The notes beneath the pieces were generated by a model. That model was not told the origin of the DNA. It did not search any database and was given only the letters and a program-made list of their open reading frames with translations. A stretch of DNA of 64,000 bases, from contig NC_135721.1 of the NCBI RefSeq assembly GCF_964656455.1, positions 84,300,754-84,364,753 of the forward strand. The letters run 5' to 3'. Both the position numbers and the translations under genes were made by a program. Below are positions 47,481 to 59,504 of the stretch, in pieces. Source of the DNA: Halichoerus grypus. Its lineage: Eukaryota; Chordata; Mammalia; Carnivora; Phocidae. Position 1 is the stretch's first letter; every line of letters begins with the position of its first letter.

Positions 47481-47689
47481 CACCACGCTCTACCTCGTCC
47501 TGGAGAGTGAAGAGCTCACTTCCCAGTTGCTTTTGTCTATCCGGAAGTATATTTTGATTAGGTTTTCTTACTAATTTGAATTTATGAGATCTCCTTTATA
47601 AACACTGCTCAGCAAACCAAGAAGCACCAGTTGTGTGTCCGCCGTGTGCAAGGACCGCTGGTTGCAGAGCTAGCTCCTTGCCTTCCTTC

Positions 47690-47960
47690 TGCGACTCACC
47701 TTGAACGTCCCCTCCACAGAAGCCGTCCTCACACGCCCACTTTGAAGTTGCTCTTCTCCATCATTTGCTATCTTAGGCGCTGGTGATTTTCCCTGCCTAA
47801 CGCTAATTATAATTTATAATTAGTTCGTTTACCTGTTTAGTTATTTGTTTGCCTCCTCCAGAAGGGCAAGGCCAGCATCTATATCCTGATGCTAGCATGG
47901 TCCCTGGCGTGCCGTAGAAATGACGGACGAGCATAAACTAAATAAATATGCAGAATGTGT
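47690..47960 (+). mobile_element. L2 3' region, sense
   Basis: gtcccctccacagaagccgt, ccagaagggcaaggccagca, tagcatggtccctggcgtgc then aaactaaataaat follow the L2 end. Confidence 0.55.
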
Positions 47961-48277
47961 AGTAGAAAATTAAATAAGATCCACTGCTTTTTTTCTCAGA
48001 CTTCTTAATATTGGGAGGAGACATAGATACGGAGAAATAACAAAACCGGGCATTGCAAGACAATCCCTTTTTAGACAGACACGGCGATGCATTCTAATAG
48101 AAAGCACTGCTGGTGATCTTGGCCATGGTGTGAGTTGCGTTGTTCTTCAGCTGAGGAGAAGGGTAAGCAGAGAAGCAGAGTGGGCTTGTGGGACTGGGTT
48201 CGTGGTAGGAACGGGGCCAGCATCCCTGACTCCTGAACGATGCACTTCTCACTCACTGTGGTTTGTGACCTCTGGTC

Positions 48278-48303
48278 TGTGTGTGTGTGTGTGTGTGGGG
48301 GGG
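48278..48303. repeat. (GT)n plus G run
   Basis: GT units followed by seven G. Confidence 0.95.
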
Positions 48304-48834
48304 TATGTGTGCATGGTCTTAGCCTGAACTGTCAGGTAATTTTGGTGTCACGGAGATCCAGCCTGTTTGGCGGGAGTTGCCCTAGATATCTTCTGGTCTG
48401 TCTCCCCATCTCCCTAAAGTCAAGCGGACTGTGCTATTTTCCTCCTCTCTGGTGGTCCATGTGCCTCTGTCGTTCTCAGGGAATGACAGTAGCTTCCATC
48501 CATTCCGTGGACGGCAGACAGTATTTAATTATTATTATTCATGTCTCTTGCCTCTCTTAACAGTGCTTTCTCCACACCTTTCATTTTAATAAGAAAGCGC
48601 TCACAACTCAGTATCAATAGCAACATTTTTGAGTATTTCCTGAAAACTCTTGAGGATAATTCAGAGGGCTCTGGGGTGTGGCAAAACCAAGACTGGAGCT
48701 CAGAGGGTTAACAGTGTTTGCCTGGAAGGGGACCCTGGACCCTGCAGCTTATGGGAAGGAACTGGCCCAACCCAGAGAGTCCCGGCAGGCAACCACGTCT
48801 AGTCGGGGGGACCACCCGGAACTCGGGAGGCTTT
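48304..48834. other. No gene; unassigned sequence
   Basis: Nothing recognised beyond the microsatellite. Confidence 0.4.
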
Positions 48835-48965
48835 AGAATTGATATTTTCATTAATGAATGCTTCAGAAAGTGTACTGTCCTTAATTCCCTTCCTTGAAAG
48901 ATGGAAACTTTAATGTGCAGTTAATTAAATGTTGTGTTGATTTGCAAGCCCTGAGCTCTCAGAGG
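48835..48965. other. AT-rich block beside CpG island, candidate conserved element
   Basis: Contains tttcattaatgaatgcttc and gcagttaattaaatgttgtg, homeodomain-type cores with no repeat wording, directly upstream of the CpG-rich segment. Confidence 0.35.
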
Positions 48966-49009
48966 CCTCGGGGAGGTGGAGGCAAGTTTAGAAATCAAAC
49001 AACGGGAGG

Positions 49010-49600
49010 ACTGGCTGTCCCCGACCTGACCACAGAGCGAGTGGCACTGTTTGCTCCAGACGCCCGGGAGGCGTTCGAGGCGCCCCTGTGGCCAGGACCT
49101 GCGTCCCGGCCCGGTAGTGCCCGCACGGTCTGTTTACCGTGGAGAGGAGCAGACCGGGGCCCGGCTGTTTTCAGGGGCATTCTGCCTCCGCCCCCCCCCC
49201 CCCCCCCCCCCCGCAATGCTCCAGCACTTCTTTGTACTGAGAGGAGCTGTGTCATGCTGGAATTCTTTTCACAACAAACTAAAGAACCCAGCTGTGGCGC
49301 TGGATGCAGCCGTGGAAGCCGCCGGCTTCTGCGTGCAGTCACGTAGGGGAGAGCAGTTCAGCTGCGGAGGTGGGCTCCGTGTCCGACACCGTGCCAGCCG
49401 GGCTGGGGGCGGGGGGCCGCATCCGCTCGCGGGTGGCTGGGGCTCGGCCGTCGGAGGACACCGGGGGCCTGGTGGATATTCAGGCACCGAGGATCGGAGG
49501 CTGAGCGGGGCAGGGCCTCGGAGCTCGCCCTCCCTCACTGCCACTGATCGACGCGGGGAAGTGTGATCGGGAAATTCAGTGGCTGGATTTCGCGAGCGGA
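49010..49600. promoter_or_regulatory. CpG island
   Basis: I counted 25 CpGs in 49321-49560 alone, about the number expected without CpG depletion, and 13 in 49021-49140. The rest of the window is CpG-poor. The centre (49191-49212) is a run of C. Islands like this usually mark promoters, but no downstream coding exon is recognised. The frames at 48894-49346 and 49051-49566 have no domain and run through the C tract. Confidence 0.6.
49191..49212. repeat. Run of 22 C
   Basis: Pure dC:dG tract inside the CpG island. Prone to length error in assembly and able to form G-rich secondary structure on the minus strand. Confidence 0.95.
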
Positions 49601-50869
49601 AGTAGGGTTTGCTCCAAATAGCTAGCACCTGTTAACAGCGACAACCTTATCATCTGTTTGGCCCTGGCTAAAGGCACAACTTCCGCAGTTACCGAATGAC
49701 ATCTTGCAGGGTTATCTGCCACCAGAGCACGCTTTCCTCGACACCACGCCTGGCAAGAACAAAGCGCCCATACCTGATTCAGAGACCCTGGCGTCTCGTG
49801 TTGGCATCCGAATTCCTGCCTTGTAACTCTTCTGTGCGGTCATCTCGCTTAGGATGCCCTGAGAAGCTGCCAGAGTTTCCAGGATTGACTTTGGAAAGTG
49901 TTGGCGGTGCTACTATATTCTTATTATGAATAAAAATTTTAAACCCAAGCTGATAAACATATTTTTTTTCACACTGAATTCATCAGGAATACATTAACAT
50001 TTTCTAAAAGGTAAAGACAGGAAAAAAAATGAAAGAATTAAAAGGAGAACATTAGGATGTATTTGGCCATTAGGATCCCCGTTTCCATCAGCTGCTGTTT
50101 ATGAGCCAGAACCTCACCCCATGCAACTAACACTTGGGGAATTAGCCTATGGAATAATTATCACTCCTGATGAACAGAATAAGAGCTTGTTCCCGTGTGT
50201 GTGCAGAGCCATTCATCCTAAGGAAGAAATCTGGAGTGAAAGCTCACAGCATATTTTGCATAGGTCCTGTAAAAGGATCCAGGCAAAACAGGCTTTGCAA
50301 CATTAGTTATGATCATATATGGAAAAAGCAGTTACTTTCTGTGGTGACATATGGCTGAGTTGGTACGATGCCCAGGAATCTCAGTGTCCCCCCGCCCGAA
50401 GAAGGGTGAGCCCCGGCTTCATCCTCTGCCCCGTTGTCACCAGGACCAACTGCACAGGCAGCTTGTGGAGACATCACCGGTGAAGTAAAATCACATCCAC
50501 CTGTGCCAAGCCCAAAGCTGCTGTTGGGCTCTGGCAGTCAGCAGGTGTACTGTCCCCGTCTGCGAAAATGATTTTTCCTAAATCAGGGAAATTATGAATG
50601 GAGCCCATACCCATCTGCTTAAAATTCAAGCATGGTGACATCCCACAGGAAACAACACTGGCCAACAATGATAAAAACACACTCTTCTATTGTAACGGTG
50701 ATCCTATCCTTAAATGATGGGAATTTAGACTCTTTCTGATAATATTCCATAAGCAGTAAACTCACTTCCGAAATTTCTGACATGGCCAGGCAAATAAATT
50801 GAGTCTTGTTATGGAAGAGACAGAGAGATGTGACCACGTGAAAGCGTGATATTCATTAAGCCACTCAGT
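49601..50869. other. No gene; unassigned sequence
   Basis: Unique-looking DNA downstream of the island. caacttccgcagttaccgaa and an E-box/GATA-like ccttatcatctg occur near 49645-49690. No exon recognised. Confidence 0.4.
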
Positions 50870-51010
50870 CATTGATTGGACTGTTACTTGATTCAGTTAA
50901 GCCTCTGTGAGCAATAGGTCTTGCTTAGAACTGGGGACACGAAATGATCTTTAGCTTCAGGGTATCCAGTCTTGTAAGAAGGACGGTGATTCACAAGAAA
51001 GCTCCCGAGT
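50870..51010 (-). mobile_element. L2 3' end, antisense
   Basis: tctgtgagcaataggtcttg, gaactggggacacgaaatga and agcttcagggtatccagtct match the reversed L2 tail. Confidence 0.5.
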
Positions 51011-51629
51011 GGTGCTTGCTTCAGTTATGGGGAAGCCTTGAGAAACCCCTTCCCCTTGGCTCTGGGGTGGGCCGGGAGGGACTTAAACCTTCTAAGTGAC
51101 CCTGATTGCTGGGTACAGGTGGGGAGGGCAGTGCCACTGGGACGGGCCCATCCGGCCGAGACTCCTGCTCTCCTGCTTCACAGCTACACGTGATGGAGAC
51201 CTCCAGATCTTGGCTTCCTCCCTCCCGAGACGGAGATGGCAGAGCCCTGCTGCTGCCCGATGTGCTGGGGCTTCAGTGGGGGAGTTTAGTGGAAAGAGCT
51301 TCACGGGACGCTGGTGGTTGTGAGCGCTCAGACAGTGTCAGCACCCTGTAACCGGGGGTGGGGGCGTGGGAGCTGGGCTTGGAGAGGCAGCCCCAGAGCC
51401 GGTGGGGGCCCCCATGGGCGAGTTCGCAGCACGGGGAAGATGCTGTTAGGTTTGTGTTTCGGGGGGAAAACTTTGGAGAGGTTTCTGTATATGAGGGTGG
51501 AGGGCGCTGAGCTGTGGCCAAAAGACCAGTCTGGAGGGTGCAGAGGCAAACTGGACGAGGCATTGTGAAGGCCCATCTCCAGGGGTGGGGGGAGGACCAG
51601 ACAGGGGACACACTTGGAAAGTCAAATAG

Positions 51630-51930
51630 GAGGGAGGGACTGAGGAGAGAGACAGGGATGGGGAGAGGGGAGGGACCTGGAGGGGGAATGAGAGAGACAG
51701 AGACACACACAGAGAGATACAGATATAGAGAGGTAGAGAAACAGAGGGAGAAAGACAGAGAGAGAGACAAGGAGAGAGGGAGGGAGAAGGGACAATGGGG
51801 GTGTGGTAGGGGGGGACCGAGAGAGAGACTGGGGCAGAGAGAGAGAGAGATAGAGAGAGAAACACAGGGAGAGACTGGGGAAAGAGACAGAGAGCGAGAT
51901 GGAAAGGGGGACATGGGGGAGATTTTGGTG
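51630..51930. repeat. Long GA-rich purine tract
   Basis: Roughly 300 bases that are almost purine-only on the plus strand, built from gagaga, gacaga and gggaga units. It produces long frames on both strands (minus 51273-52049 and 51446-52129; plus 51514-52041) rich in Arg/Glu or Ser/Leu, which are composition artefacts. Confidence 0.9.
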
Positions 51931-52029
51931 ATGAGGCTGAGGGCCATGACACTGACTGAGATTGCGCTGGGGAGGACGCTGAGTGCAAAGGGTGTGGGGA
52001 GGGGCGCCACACCCTCATCCAGAAGAGGA

Positions 52030-52620
52030 GCCGCCCCCTGACGGTGCACAGGTGTGTGTGAGGCGCTTGGCTTACCCCCCCATCCAGAAAGTCACCGCTG
52101 AGGTGCTTCCCGTCTGCCTGTTTGAGCATTCCCAGCTCCTCAAGGCTGACATGTTCTCGCTTTCACTCCGCGGCACTTGTTGCAGAGCTGAGTGCCCGGA
52201 TTGGAGCGAGGCTCCGGAGGGTGCGAGCAGGCGGCTGTCCATGGAGCAGAAGACGAACGCTGCGTGGTGTGGGGCTGAACCGAGTCGGGGGATGGAGAGC
52301 TCAGCGACAGGTGCTTCATTGGCCATTCCGACTGCGGGTCTGTGTGGGCACAGCGGCATCCGCAGGCTCCATGCAGCCCCCCAAGCACCTGCTTCTTCCC
52401 TCCGTGCCCGGGACTTCCAGGTGCCACCAGACTCAGTCCTCAGTGCCTGCACACATTCTTCAACACCCGAGGAGCACCTTGTGCGGGGCTCTGTCTCGGG
52501 CACAGGACACCGGGATGCTCCAACCAGATGGGGTCCGTCCTCTCTGCGCTCTCGGTTAGGAGAGGAGCCTGGTGTTCTCATCTTTTCCTCCAACTGTGGC
52601 CTGAGGGGTTTGATCTCTCA
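52030..52620. other. GC-rich block with opposed long frames, no gene assigned
   Basis: About 27 CpGs over 480 bases. Frames of 213 codons (plus, 51983-52624) and 173 codons (minus, 52072-52593) overlap, with no recognisable domain in either. This could be a weak CpG islet. Confidence 0.35.
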
Positions 52621-52939
52621 CTAGAGAAATTCCAGGCAGGCAGCAGGGTGTGAGTTGAGTACAAGGGGCTCATCCTCCCACTTTGAAGCCACAGCTGCTC
52701 TGCCTTCTGGTAGCACTTCCCTCGGCCTTGGCTTCAGAGGCCCCAGGGAGCTGTTTTCAGGGGAGTAGCTCCAGGTTCTCCCACAAACAACATGTTCCTG
52801 GGGGAAATGCAAAGAGTGTGGCCTCCAAGAAGAGATGAGGATATTGCCATCTCTTCTACAGGCTGGTGCAGACTCTTTAGGGATCGAATCCGCTGATTTC
52901 GGTAAGGAGTAGGTATGGCTTTAGCAGAAATGTCTCCAG

Positions 52940-53058
52940 CACTTTGCCATAAACATTCACGGAGCACTGTGTATAGGGACAGGGCCTGGGAGGGGGCTGT
53001 CAAGTGCTTCACCTCATCTAGGCCCCACCGCGAAGCCCTGTGAGGGCAGGGAGTACAG
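52940..53058 (-). mobile_element. MIR, antisense, left part of an interrupted copy
   Basis: tcacggagcactgtgtatag, aagtgcttcacctcatctag and gaagccctgtgagggcaggg match the reversed MIR 3' half. The matching 5' end reappears at 53420-53486. Confidence 0.5.
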
Positions 53059-53059
53059 G

Positions 53060-53305
53060 GGACCCTTGAATGACATGAAACTGAACTGACATGTGGATTT
53101 TTTTTTCAATAAATGTATTGGAGATTTTTTGGAGATCTGCAGCAATTTGAAAAAACTCGCCGACTGACTGCGTAGCCTAGAAATACCAAAAAAAAAAAAA
53201 AATAATAATAATAAGGAAAAGGTATTATTGTAAGAATGCAGTATATAATACATATAATACACAGAATATGTGTTAATCCACTGTCTGCGTGATTGGTAAG
53301 GCTCC
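53060..53305 (+). mobile_element. Tigger-like DNA transposon, truncated
   Basis: gacccttgaatgacatgaaa, tttcaataaatgtattggag, attgtaagaatgcagtatat, aatacatataatacacagaa and ttggtaaggctcc follow a Tigger/MER2-type element. The right end is lost where a SINE begins. Contains an A/TAA run near 53190-53212. Confidence 0.5.
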
Positions 53306-53313
53306 GCACCCAC

Positions 53314-53414
53314 CAGAGAGCCCGACACAGGGCTCCATCTCACCACCCGGAGATCATGACCTGAGCTGAAATCAAGAGTTGGATGCTCAACTGACTAAGC
53401 CACCCAGGCGCCCC
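53314..53414 (-). mobile_element. Can-SINE, tail missing
   Basis: Only the tRNA-derived half remains: gagcccgacacagggctcca, gagatcatgacctgagctga, head ending taagccacccaggcgcccc. The GA run and poly-T tail are absent, so the junction with the Tigger-like element is a deletion, not a simple insertion. Confidence 0.92.
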
Positions 53415-53419
53415 TGGAG

Positions 53420-53486
53420 ATGGTTTTTGAACCCCAATCTTTGGATTCTGAGAACAGAATCCATTATGTTATAGCCTATTGCCTCT
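53420..53486 (-). mobile_element. MIR, antisense, right part of an interrupted copy
   Basis: tttttgaaccccaatctttg, gattctgagaacagaatcca and atagcctattgcctctt are the reversed MIR 5' end. Confidence 0.55.
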
Positions 53487-54477
53487 TCCATAGTTCTTGA
53501 TTTTCAATGATTTTATTTTCTGCTCTTGCTGGGCACTTCAGTGGAGGAATAGGAGTTTGGGCTATTTGTAAATCAAATGAGTCCTCTTCTTGCATTCAAG
53601 TGGTATACTCCACGCACCTGGAATATCTTTCCTCTAAAACAGTGACGAGCAGCATACAGTCCTCAAGCTTTAACAAGACAACCCTTCATCTAATAATTTC
53701 AGGTACAAAACCCTTAGTTCAGGTTGTGGGGTCCTTTGGAATGCATACTCACTCCTTCAGGGGTGAGCTGGTCCTCCAGCTGTGGCCGACCCTGGCAGCC
53801 TGGGGCCCAGGATGAGCTCTAGACAGAAAAGTCTCACCCCAGAGCTGTGACATCTGAGGTCATGTGCATTCAGCTAGTGCCCCAGTAATGAGTCAAAGAG
53901 ACACACACTTCTCTCCTATCCACACACATCCTTAAGGAAGGGTCTAGCACGATGTTCCCTTTTCACCATTTGATAAGTCATTAGTGGAGGAGGAAATCCC
54001 ACCTGGAAATCATGTTGTTAGTCCTCCTTCCCTGTGCTGTTCATACTTCTTGGAATGCTCCTAAATCCTCAGCCAAATGATAGGTCCCCTCTATCTCCAC
54101 TTCTCTAGCAACTAGAAGTCAACCATGAATCTCTGGGGTTGGACTTTGGTGCTTACCTCTACTTTGTTTATTCCTTAATATTTATGGAGAGAGAGATCAT
54201 TCTTCTCTAAAATTCCCCTGTCTGCCCTCCCTCTTCACTGGTTCTTAGTGCACAAAAATGTGTTTAAAACACAAACATTTTCAGATTCTGCATTTAATGC
54301 TGCTCTTCACCAAGGTTCCCCTCCCCTGGCCTTCCATCCCTTCCCAACAAGTCCTTCACGAAGAGGGCAATAGTAAAGGAGTATCTGAAGTTTGGGCATA
54401 CGTGTAGACACTGAAAAGTATTCTACACATGTGTATTTATATATGTAATTCATAAATCTACGCAGACCATACACGTT

Positions 54478-54491
54478 CCCCCCCCCCCCCC
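54478..54491. repeat. Run of C
   Basis: Fourteen consecutive C. Confidence 0.95.
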
Positions 54492-55805
54492 GAGTTATAT
54501 TTCATGCTAAAAGCACAGGAGTAAAAAGAACTACCCGTGAAGAAAGTTCACTTCAAATGGCCACCAGCTCTTGAGGAAGTTTGTAGGCTGTATGTGCATT
54601 CCAGAAACAAAGGCCTGCCTCTGTCCATGGGTTAAGGGATGTTGGGAGGGCTGTTCCCTCCTCCCAGCATGGATGTGTGTCTTGTGCCTCCTGCCAATGG
54701 GAGAAGGTTCTTTGTCATCGCAGGGTCTTGGGCTTCATGGGACTAGAAGGCCCCAGTGGTGGGGACCGTGATGGTCAATATGAAGCAGCCAACCCAGACC
54801 AGCTTTTTCCTTGGTTCCATCCCCAAGAGGGCAGCAACAGGCTTCTTCACCCTCCTTCGTCTGTATCTCTTCCATATACAACTCTTAGCTCTGAGATTAT
54901 ATCCCGAAAAATATTGTTAGAGAACAAACCCTTGCCACCTTCTACCATTTCTGACAACTTTAGGTTAATGATCCGGGCCTGATAGTATCAAGTGAAATTC
55001 AAAGGAAAGTCACAGATGAAGAAAGACAGCCAGATCTTGTCCTCACTGTATGTGTGGTGCTCAGTTCACTCAGCGGCAACTGGGAGGAAATCTGAAAAGC
55101 GTTCAAAAGGGAAGTTGGTGGTGACGCTCACTTGTGAGGTCCAGGTTGCTGGATTTGCCTTGCCTGTAGTTAGATTTTGAGAGGCTGTTGCATCACGAGG
55201 CAGGAGCTCACTCTACCCCTCCTTTTCCGGGCTTGAAGACCATGATGGATCTGTTGGGCTTTCTCCCTGAGGAAATGCTACTGAGGGATTTGAGCCATGG
55301 CTTGGTCAGGTAAAGCTCATTGACGTGGTTAGGGTGAACAACACTCGGGGCTTTGGCCCTCTGTGGGACAGATGCTGAGTCGATGGCTACCTGGGGGTCA
55401 CTGCTCAGATGGACGCTGTGGCCTTTCTTAATAAGAGCATGGGAATTGGCATGACATTGAGGTGGTCCTGGAGAAGATGTGTGGGATGGGGGGACTTGGA
55501 GGGTTGTCTCATTGCTTTCCTCTTAAGCTGGTGCTTTTGGGGGGGTTGGCAAGCCTAAGCCCGCCCACAGAGATGAGAATCTACAGAAATGGTAAGGCCC
55601 TCCAGGGAAGGATGGTACAGCCCTCTTTGGCAACCTCTGCTAATGTCCTAACAATCCTCATTGTCAGGACCTCCTTTCTTCCTATTGAACTTAAATTCTT
55701 CTCACTCCAGTTCAAGCCACTAGCTTCTCACTCCTTCCTAGATGGGGGTTAGGAACAGCTGGTTACAATCTTCTGTGCGGAAATCCACAGTTCTTGGAGA
55801 AATGA

Positions 55806-55832
55806 ACACACACACACATGCACACACACACC
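55806..55832. repeat. (CA)n microsatellite, interrupted
   Basis: CA units broken once by tg. Confidence 0.93.
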
Positions 55833-56239
55833 AAAAAGCTCAGAGTTCTACCTTTAGGATTGTGTTTTCCCTCTGGAAAATATTCCCCAGATTAAATATA
55901 AATTAATTTTCAATTTCTCAAAAATCTTATTTCCTAGCTGATACCATTTCCATATGGATATTTTAAGGAAAATAGTGGACCCTTAAGTTCTGGAGTTTTA
56001 GAAGTCTTGCCAATAAACTTTTGAAAATATGAACTAGAAGTCTTCCTATGGAAAGACATGTCATAAATAAGAAGTTCTTGGAATGAAAGTGTCCGTGAAC
56101 TTAAGGGTTTGTGCGATATTGTCTCCCTGAATCTTACGGCATCAGGAACTAGGTTTTTAAATTTGGAAAAATGTATGCACCATAGCAGCTTGTACTGTGT
56201 AAGAGGATAAGCTTCAAGGCTTGGCTCTGCTCTATTTTT

Positions 56240-59200
56240 TTTCCCATTTTTTTTAATTATGTTATGTTAATCACGATACATTACATCATTAGTTTTTGAT
56301 GTAGTGCTCCATGATTCATTGTTTGCATATAACACCCAGTGCTCCATTCAGTACGTGCCCTCCTTAATACCCATCACCAGGCTAACCCATCCCTCACCCC
56401 CCTCCCCTCTAGAACCCTCAGTTTCTCAGAGTCCATAGTCTCTCATGGTTTATCTCCCCCTCCGATTACCCCCCTTCATTTTTCCCTTCCTGCTATATTC
56501 TTCTTCTTCTTTTTTTTTTAAACATATAATGTATTATTTGTTTCAGAGGTACAAGTCTGTGATTCAACAGTCTTACACAATTCACAGCACTCACCATAGC
56601 ACATACCCTCCCCAATGTCTATCACTCAGCCACCCCATCCCTCCCACCCCCCACCACTCCAGCAACCCTCAGTTTGTTTTTGAGATTAAGAATTCCTCGT
56701 ATCAGTGAGATCATATGATACATGTCTTTCTCTGATTGACTTATTTCGCTCAGCATAATACCCTCCAGTTCTATCCATGTCATTGCAAATGGCAAGATTT
56801 CATTCCTTTTGATGGCTGCATAATATTCCATTGTATATATATATACCCCTTCTTCTTTATCCATTCATCTGTCGATGGACATCTTGGCTCTTTCCACAGT
56901 TTGGCTATTGTGGACATTGCTGTTATAAACATCAAGGTGCATGTACCCCTTCGGATCCCTACATTTGTATCTTTGGGGTAAATACCCAGTAGTGCAATTG
57001 CTGGATCATATGGTAGCTCTATTTTCAACTTTTTGAGAAACCTCCATACTGTTTTCCAGAGTGGCTACACCAGCTTACATTCCCACCAACAGTGTAGGAG
57101 GGTTCCCCTTTCTCCACATCCCCACCAACATCTGTCGTTTCCTGACTTGTTAATTTTAGCCATTCTGACTGGTGTGAGGTGTTATCTCATTGAGGTTTTG
57201 ATTTGGATTTCCCTGATGCCGAGTGATGTTGAGCACTTTTTCATGTGTCTGTTGGCCATTTGGATGTCTTCTTTGGAAAAATGTCTGTTCACGTCTTCTG
57301 CCCATTTCTTGATTGGATCATTTGTTCTTTGGGTGTTGAGTTTGATAAGTTCTTTATAGATTTTGGATACTAGCCCTTTATCTGATATGTCATTTGCAAA
57401 TATCTTCTCCCATTCTGTCAGTTGTCTTTTGGTTTTGTTGACTGTTTCTTTTGCTGTGCAAAAGCTTTTTATCTTGATGAAGTCCCAATAGTTCATTTTT
57501 GCTCTTGCTTCCCTTGCCTTTGGCGATGTTTCTAGGAAGAAGTTGCTGTGGCTGAGGTCGAAGAGGTTCCTGCCTGTGTTCTCCTTTAGGATTTTGATGG
57601 ACTCCTGTCTCACATTTAGGTCTTTAAACATTTTGAGTCTATTTTTGTGTGTGGTGTAAGGAAACGGTCCAGTTTCATTCTCCTGCATCTGTCCAATTTT
57701 CCCGACACCATTTGTTGAAGAGACTGACTTTTTTCCATTGGACATTCTTTTCTGCTTTGTTGAAGATGAGTTGACCATAGAGTTGAGGGTCCATTTCTGG
57801 GCTCTCTATTCTGTTCCATTGATCTATGTGTCCGTTTTTGTGCCAGTACCATACTGTCCTGATGATGACAGCTTTGTAATAGAGCTGGAAGTCTGGAATT
57901 GTGATGCCACCAGCTTTGCTTTTCTTTTTCAACATTCCTCCAGCTATTCGGGGTCTTTTCTGGTTCCATACAAATTTTAGGATTATTTGTTCCATTTCTG
58001 AAAAAAGTGGATGGTATTTTGATGGGGATTGCATTAAATGTGTAGATTGCTCTAGGTAGCATTGACATCTTCACAATATTTGTTCTTCCAATCCATGAGC
58101 ATGGAACGTTTTTCCATTTCTTTGTGTCTTCCTCAATTTCTTTCATGAGTGTTTTATAGTTTTCTGAGTACAGATTCTTGGCCTCTTTGGTTAGATTTAT
58201 TCCTAGGTATCTTATGGTTTTGGGTGCAATTGTAAATGGGATTGACTCCTTAATTTCTCTTTCTTCTGTCTTGTTGGTGTATAGGAATGCCACTGATTTC
58301 TGTGCATTGATTTTATATCCTGCCACTTGACTGAATTCCTGTATGAGTTCTAGCAGTTTTGGGGTGGAGTCTTTTGGGATTTCCACATAAAGTATCATAT
58401 CATCTGTGAAGAGTGAGAGTCTGACTTCTTCTTTGCCGATTCGGATGCCTTTGATTTCTTTTTGTTTTCTGATTGCTGTGGCTAGGACTTCTAATACTAT
58501 GTTGAATAGCAGTGGTGATAGTGGACATCCCTGCCATGTTCCTGACCTTAGGGGGAAAGCTCTGTTTTTCCCCATTGAGAATGATATTCGCTGTGGGTTT
58601 TTCATAGATGGCTTTTATGCTATTGAGGTATGTACCCTCTATCCCTACACTCTGAAGAGTTTTGATCAAGAAAGGATGCTGTACTTTGTCAAATGCTTTT
58701 TCTGCCTCTATTGAGAGGATCATATGTTTCTTGTTCTTTCTTTTATTTATGTATTGTATCACATTGATTGATTTGCAGATGTTGAACCAACCTTGCAGCC
58801 CAGGGATAAATTCCACTTGGTCGTGGTGAATAATCCTTTTAATGTACTGTTGGATCCTATTGGCTAGTATTTTGATGAGAATTTTTGCATCCACGTTCAT
58901 CAAGGATATTGGTCTGTAATTTTTCTTTTTGGTTTTGGGATCAAGGTAATGGTGGCCTCATAAAACGAGTTTGGAAGTTTTCCTTCCATTTCTATTTTTT
59001 GGAACAGTTTCACAAGAATAGGTATTAATTCTTCTTGAAATGTTTGGTAGAATTCCCCTGGGAAGGCATCTGGCCCTGGGCTTTTGTTTGTTGGGAGATT
59101 TTTGATGACTGCTTCAATTTCCTTAGTGGTTATAGGTCTGTTCAGGTTTTCTATTTCTTCCTGGTTCAGTTTTGGTAGTTGATACATCTCTAGGAATGCA

Positions 59201-59504
59201 TCCATTTCTTCCAGATTATCTAATTTGCTGGCATAGAGTTGCTCATAATATGTTCTTATAATTGTTTGTATTTCTTTGGTGTCGGTTGTGATCTCTCCTC
59301 TTTCATTCATGATTTTATTTATTTGGGTCATTTCTCTTTTCTTTTTGATAAGTCTGGCCAGGGGTTTATCAATCTTGTTAATTCTTTCAAAGAACTAGCT
59401 CCTAGTTTTGTTGATCTGTTCTACTGTTCTTTTGGTTTCTATTTCATTGATTTCTGCTCTGATCTTTATTATTTCTCTTCTCCTGATGGGTTTAGGCTTT
59501 ATGT
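56240..59504 (-). mobile_element. 5'-truncated L1 retrotransposon with 15-bp target duplication
   Basis: ctctgctctattttt at 56225-56239 and 59505-59519 is identical and brackets the element. From left to right on the plus strand: T-rich tail, reversed carnivore L1 3' UTR (tacatcattagtttttgatg, gaggtacaagtctgtgattc), then reversed ORF2 through the reverse-transcriptase region. About 3.27 kb of an expected 6-kb element is present. ORF1, the 5' UTR and the N-terminal ORF2 endonuclease are missing. Confidence 0.97.
56622..59331 (-). pseudogene. L1 ORF2 (reverse transcriptase) pseudogene
   Basis: Minus-strand frames join end to end as ORF2 pieces: 59331-58900 ([13 protein letters not shown], start of the RT domain), 58903-58400 ([15 protein letters not shown]), 58605-57616 ([18 protein letters not shown] and the catalytic loop), 58034-57675 ([15 protein letters not shown]), 57778-57182, 57028-56780 and 56864-56622 (YTMEYYAAIKRNE, C-terminal signature). 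Frame changes between pieces show at least five disruptions. The catalytic FADD loop reads FTDD (58399-58410). The endonuclease domain is absent. In active L1s ORF2p nicks and copies at the target site; this copy cannot. It is the only protein-derived sequence in the window assigned with confidence. Confidence 0.93.

Larger units (their letters stand above)
53490..56220. other. No gene; mostly unassigned
   Basis: 2.7 kb without a named repeat apart from a C run at 54478-54491 and a CA run at 55806-55832. Short frames near 54571-54982 and 55462-55752 have no known domain. Confidence 0.4.

Noticed and set aside
48894..49566. Overlapping 150- and 171-codon frames in the CpG island
   Set aside because: They run through the C tract as a proline run and have no domain; GC-rich DNA gives few stops by chance.
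51273..52129. Long frames of 258, 227 and 175 codons on both strands
   Set aside because: Products of the GA-rich tract: Ser/Leu/Pro repeats on one strand and Arg/Glu/Gly on the other.
58399..58410. Functional reverse transcriptase
   Set aside because: The catalytic loop is altered, the frame is broken several times, and the endonuclease half is missing.
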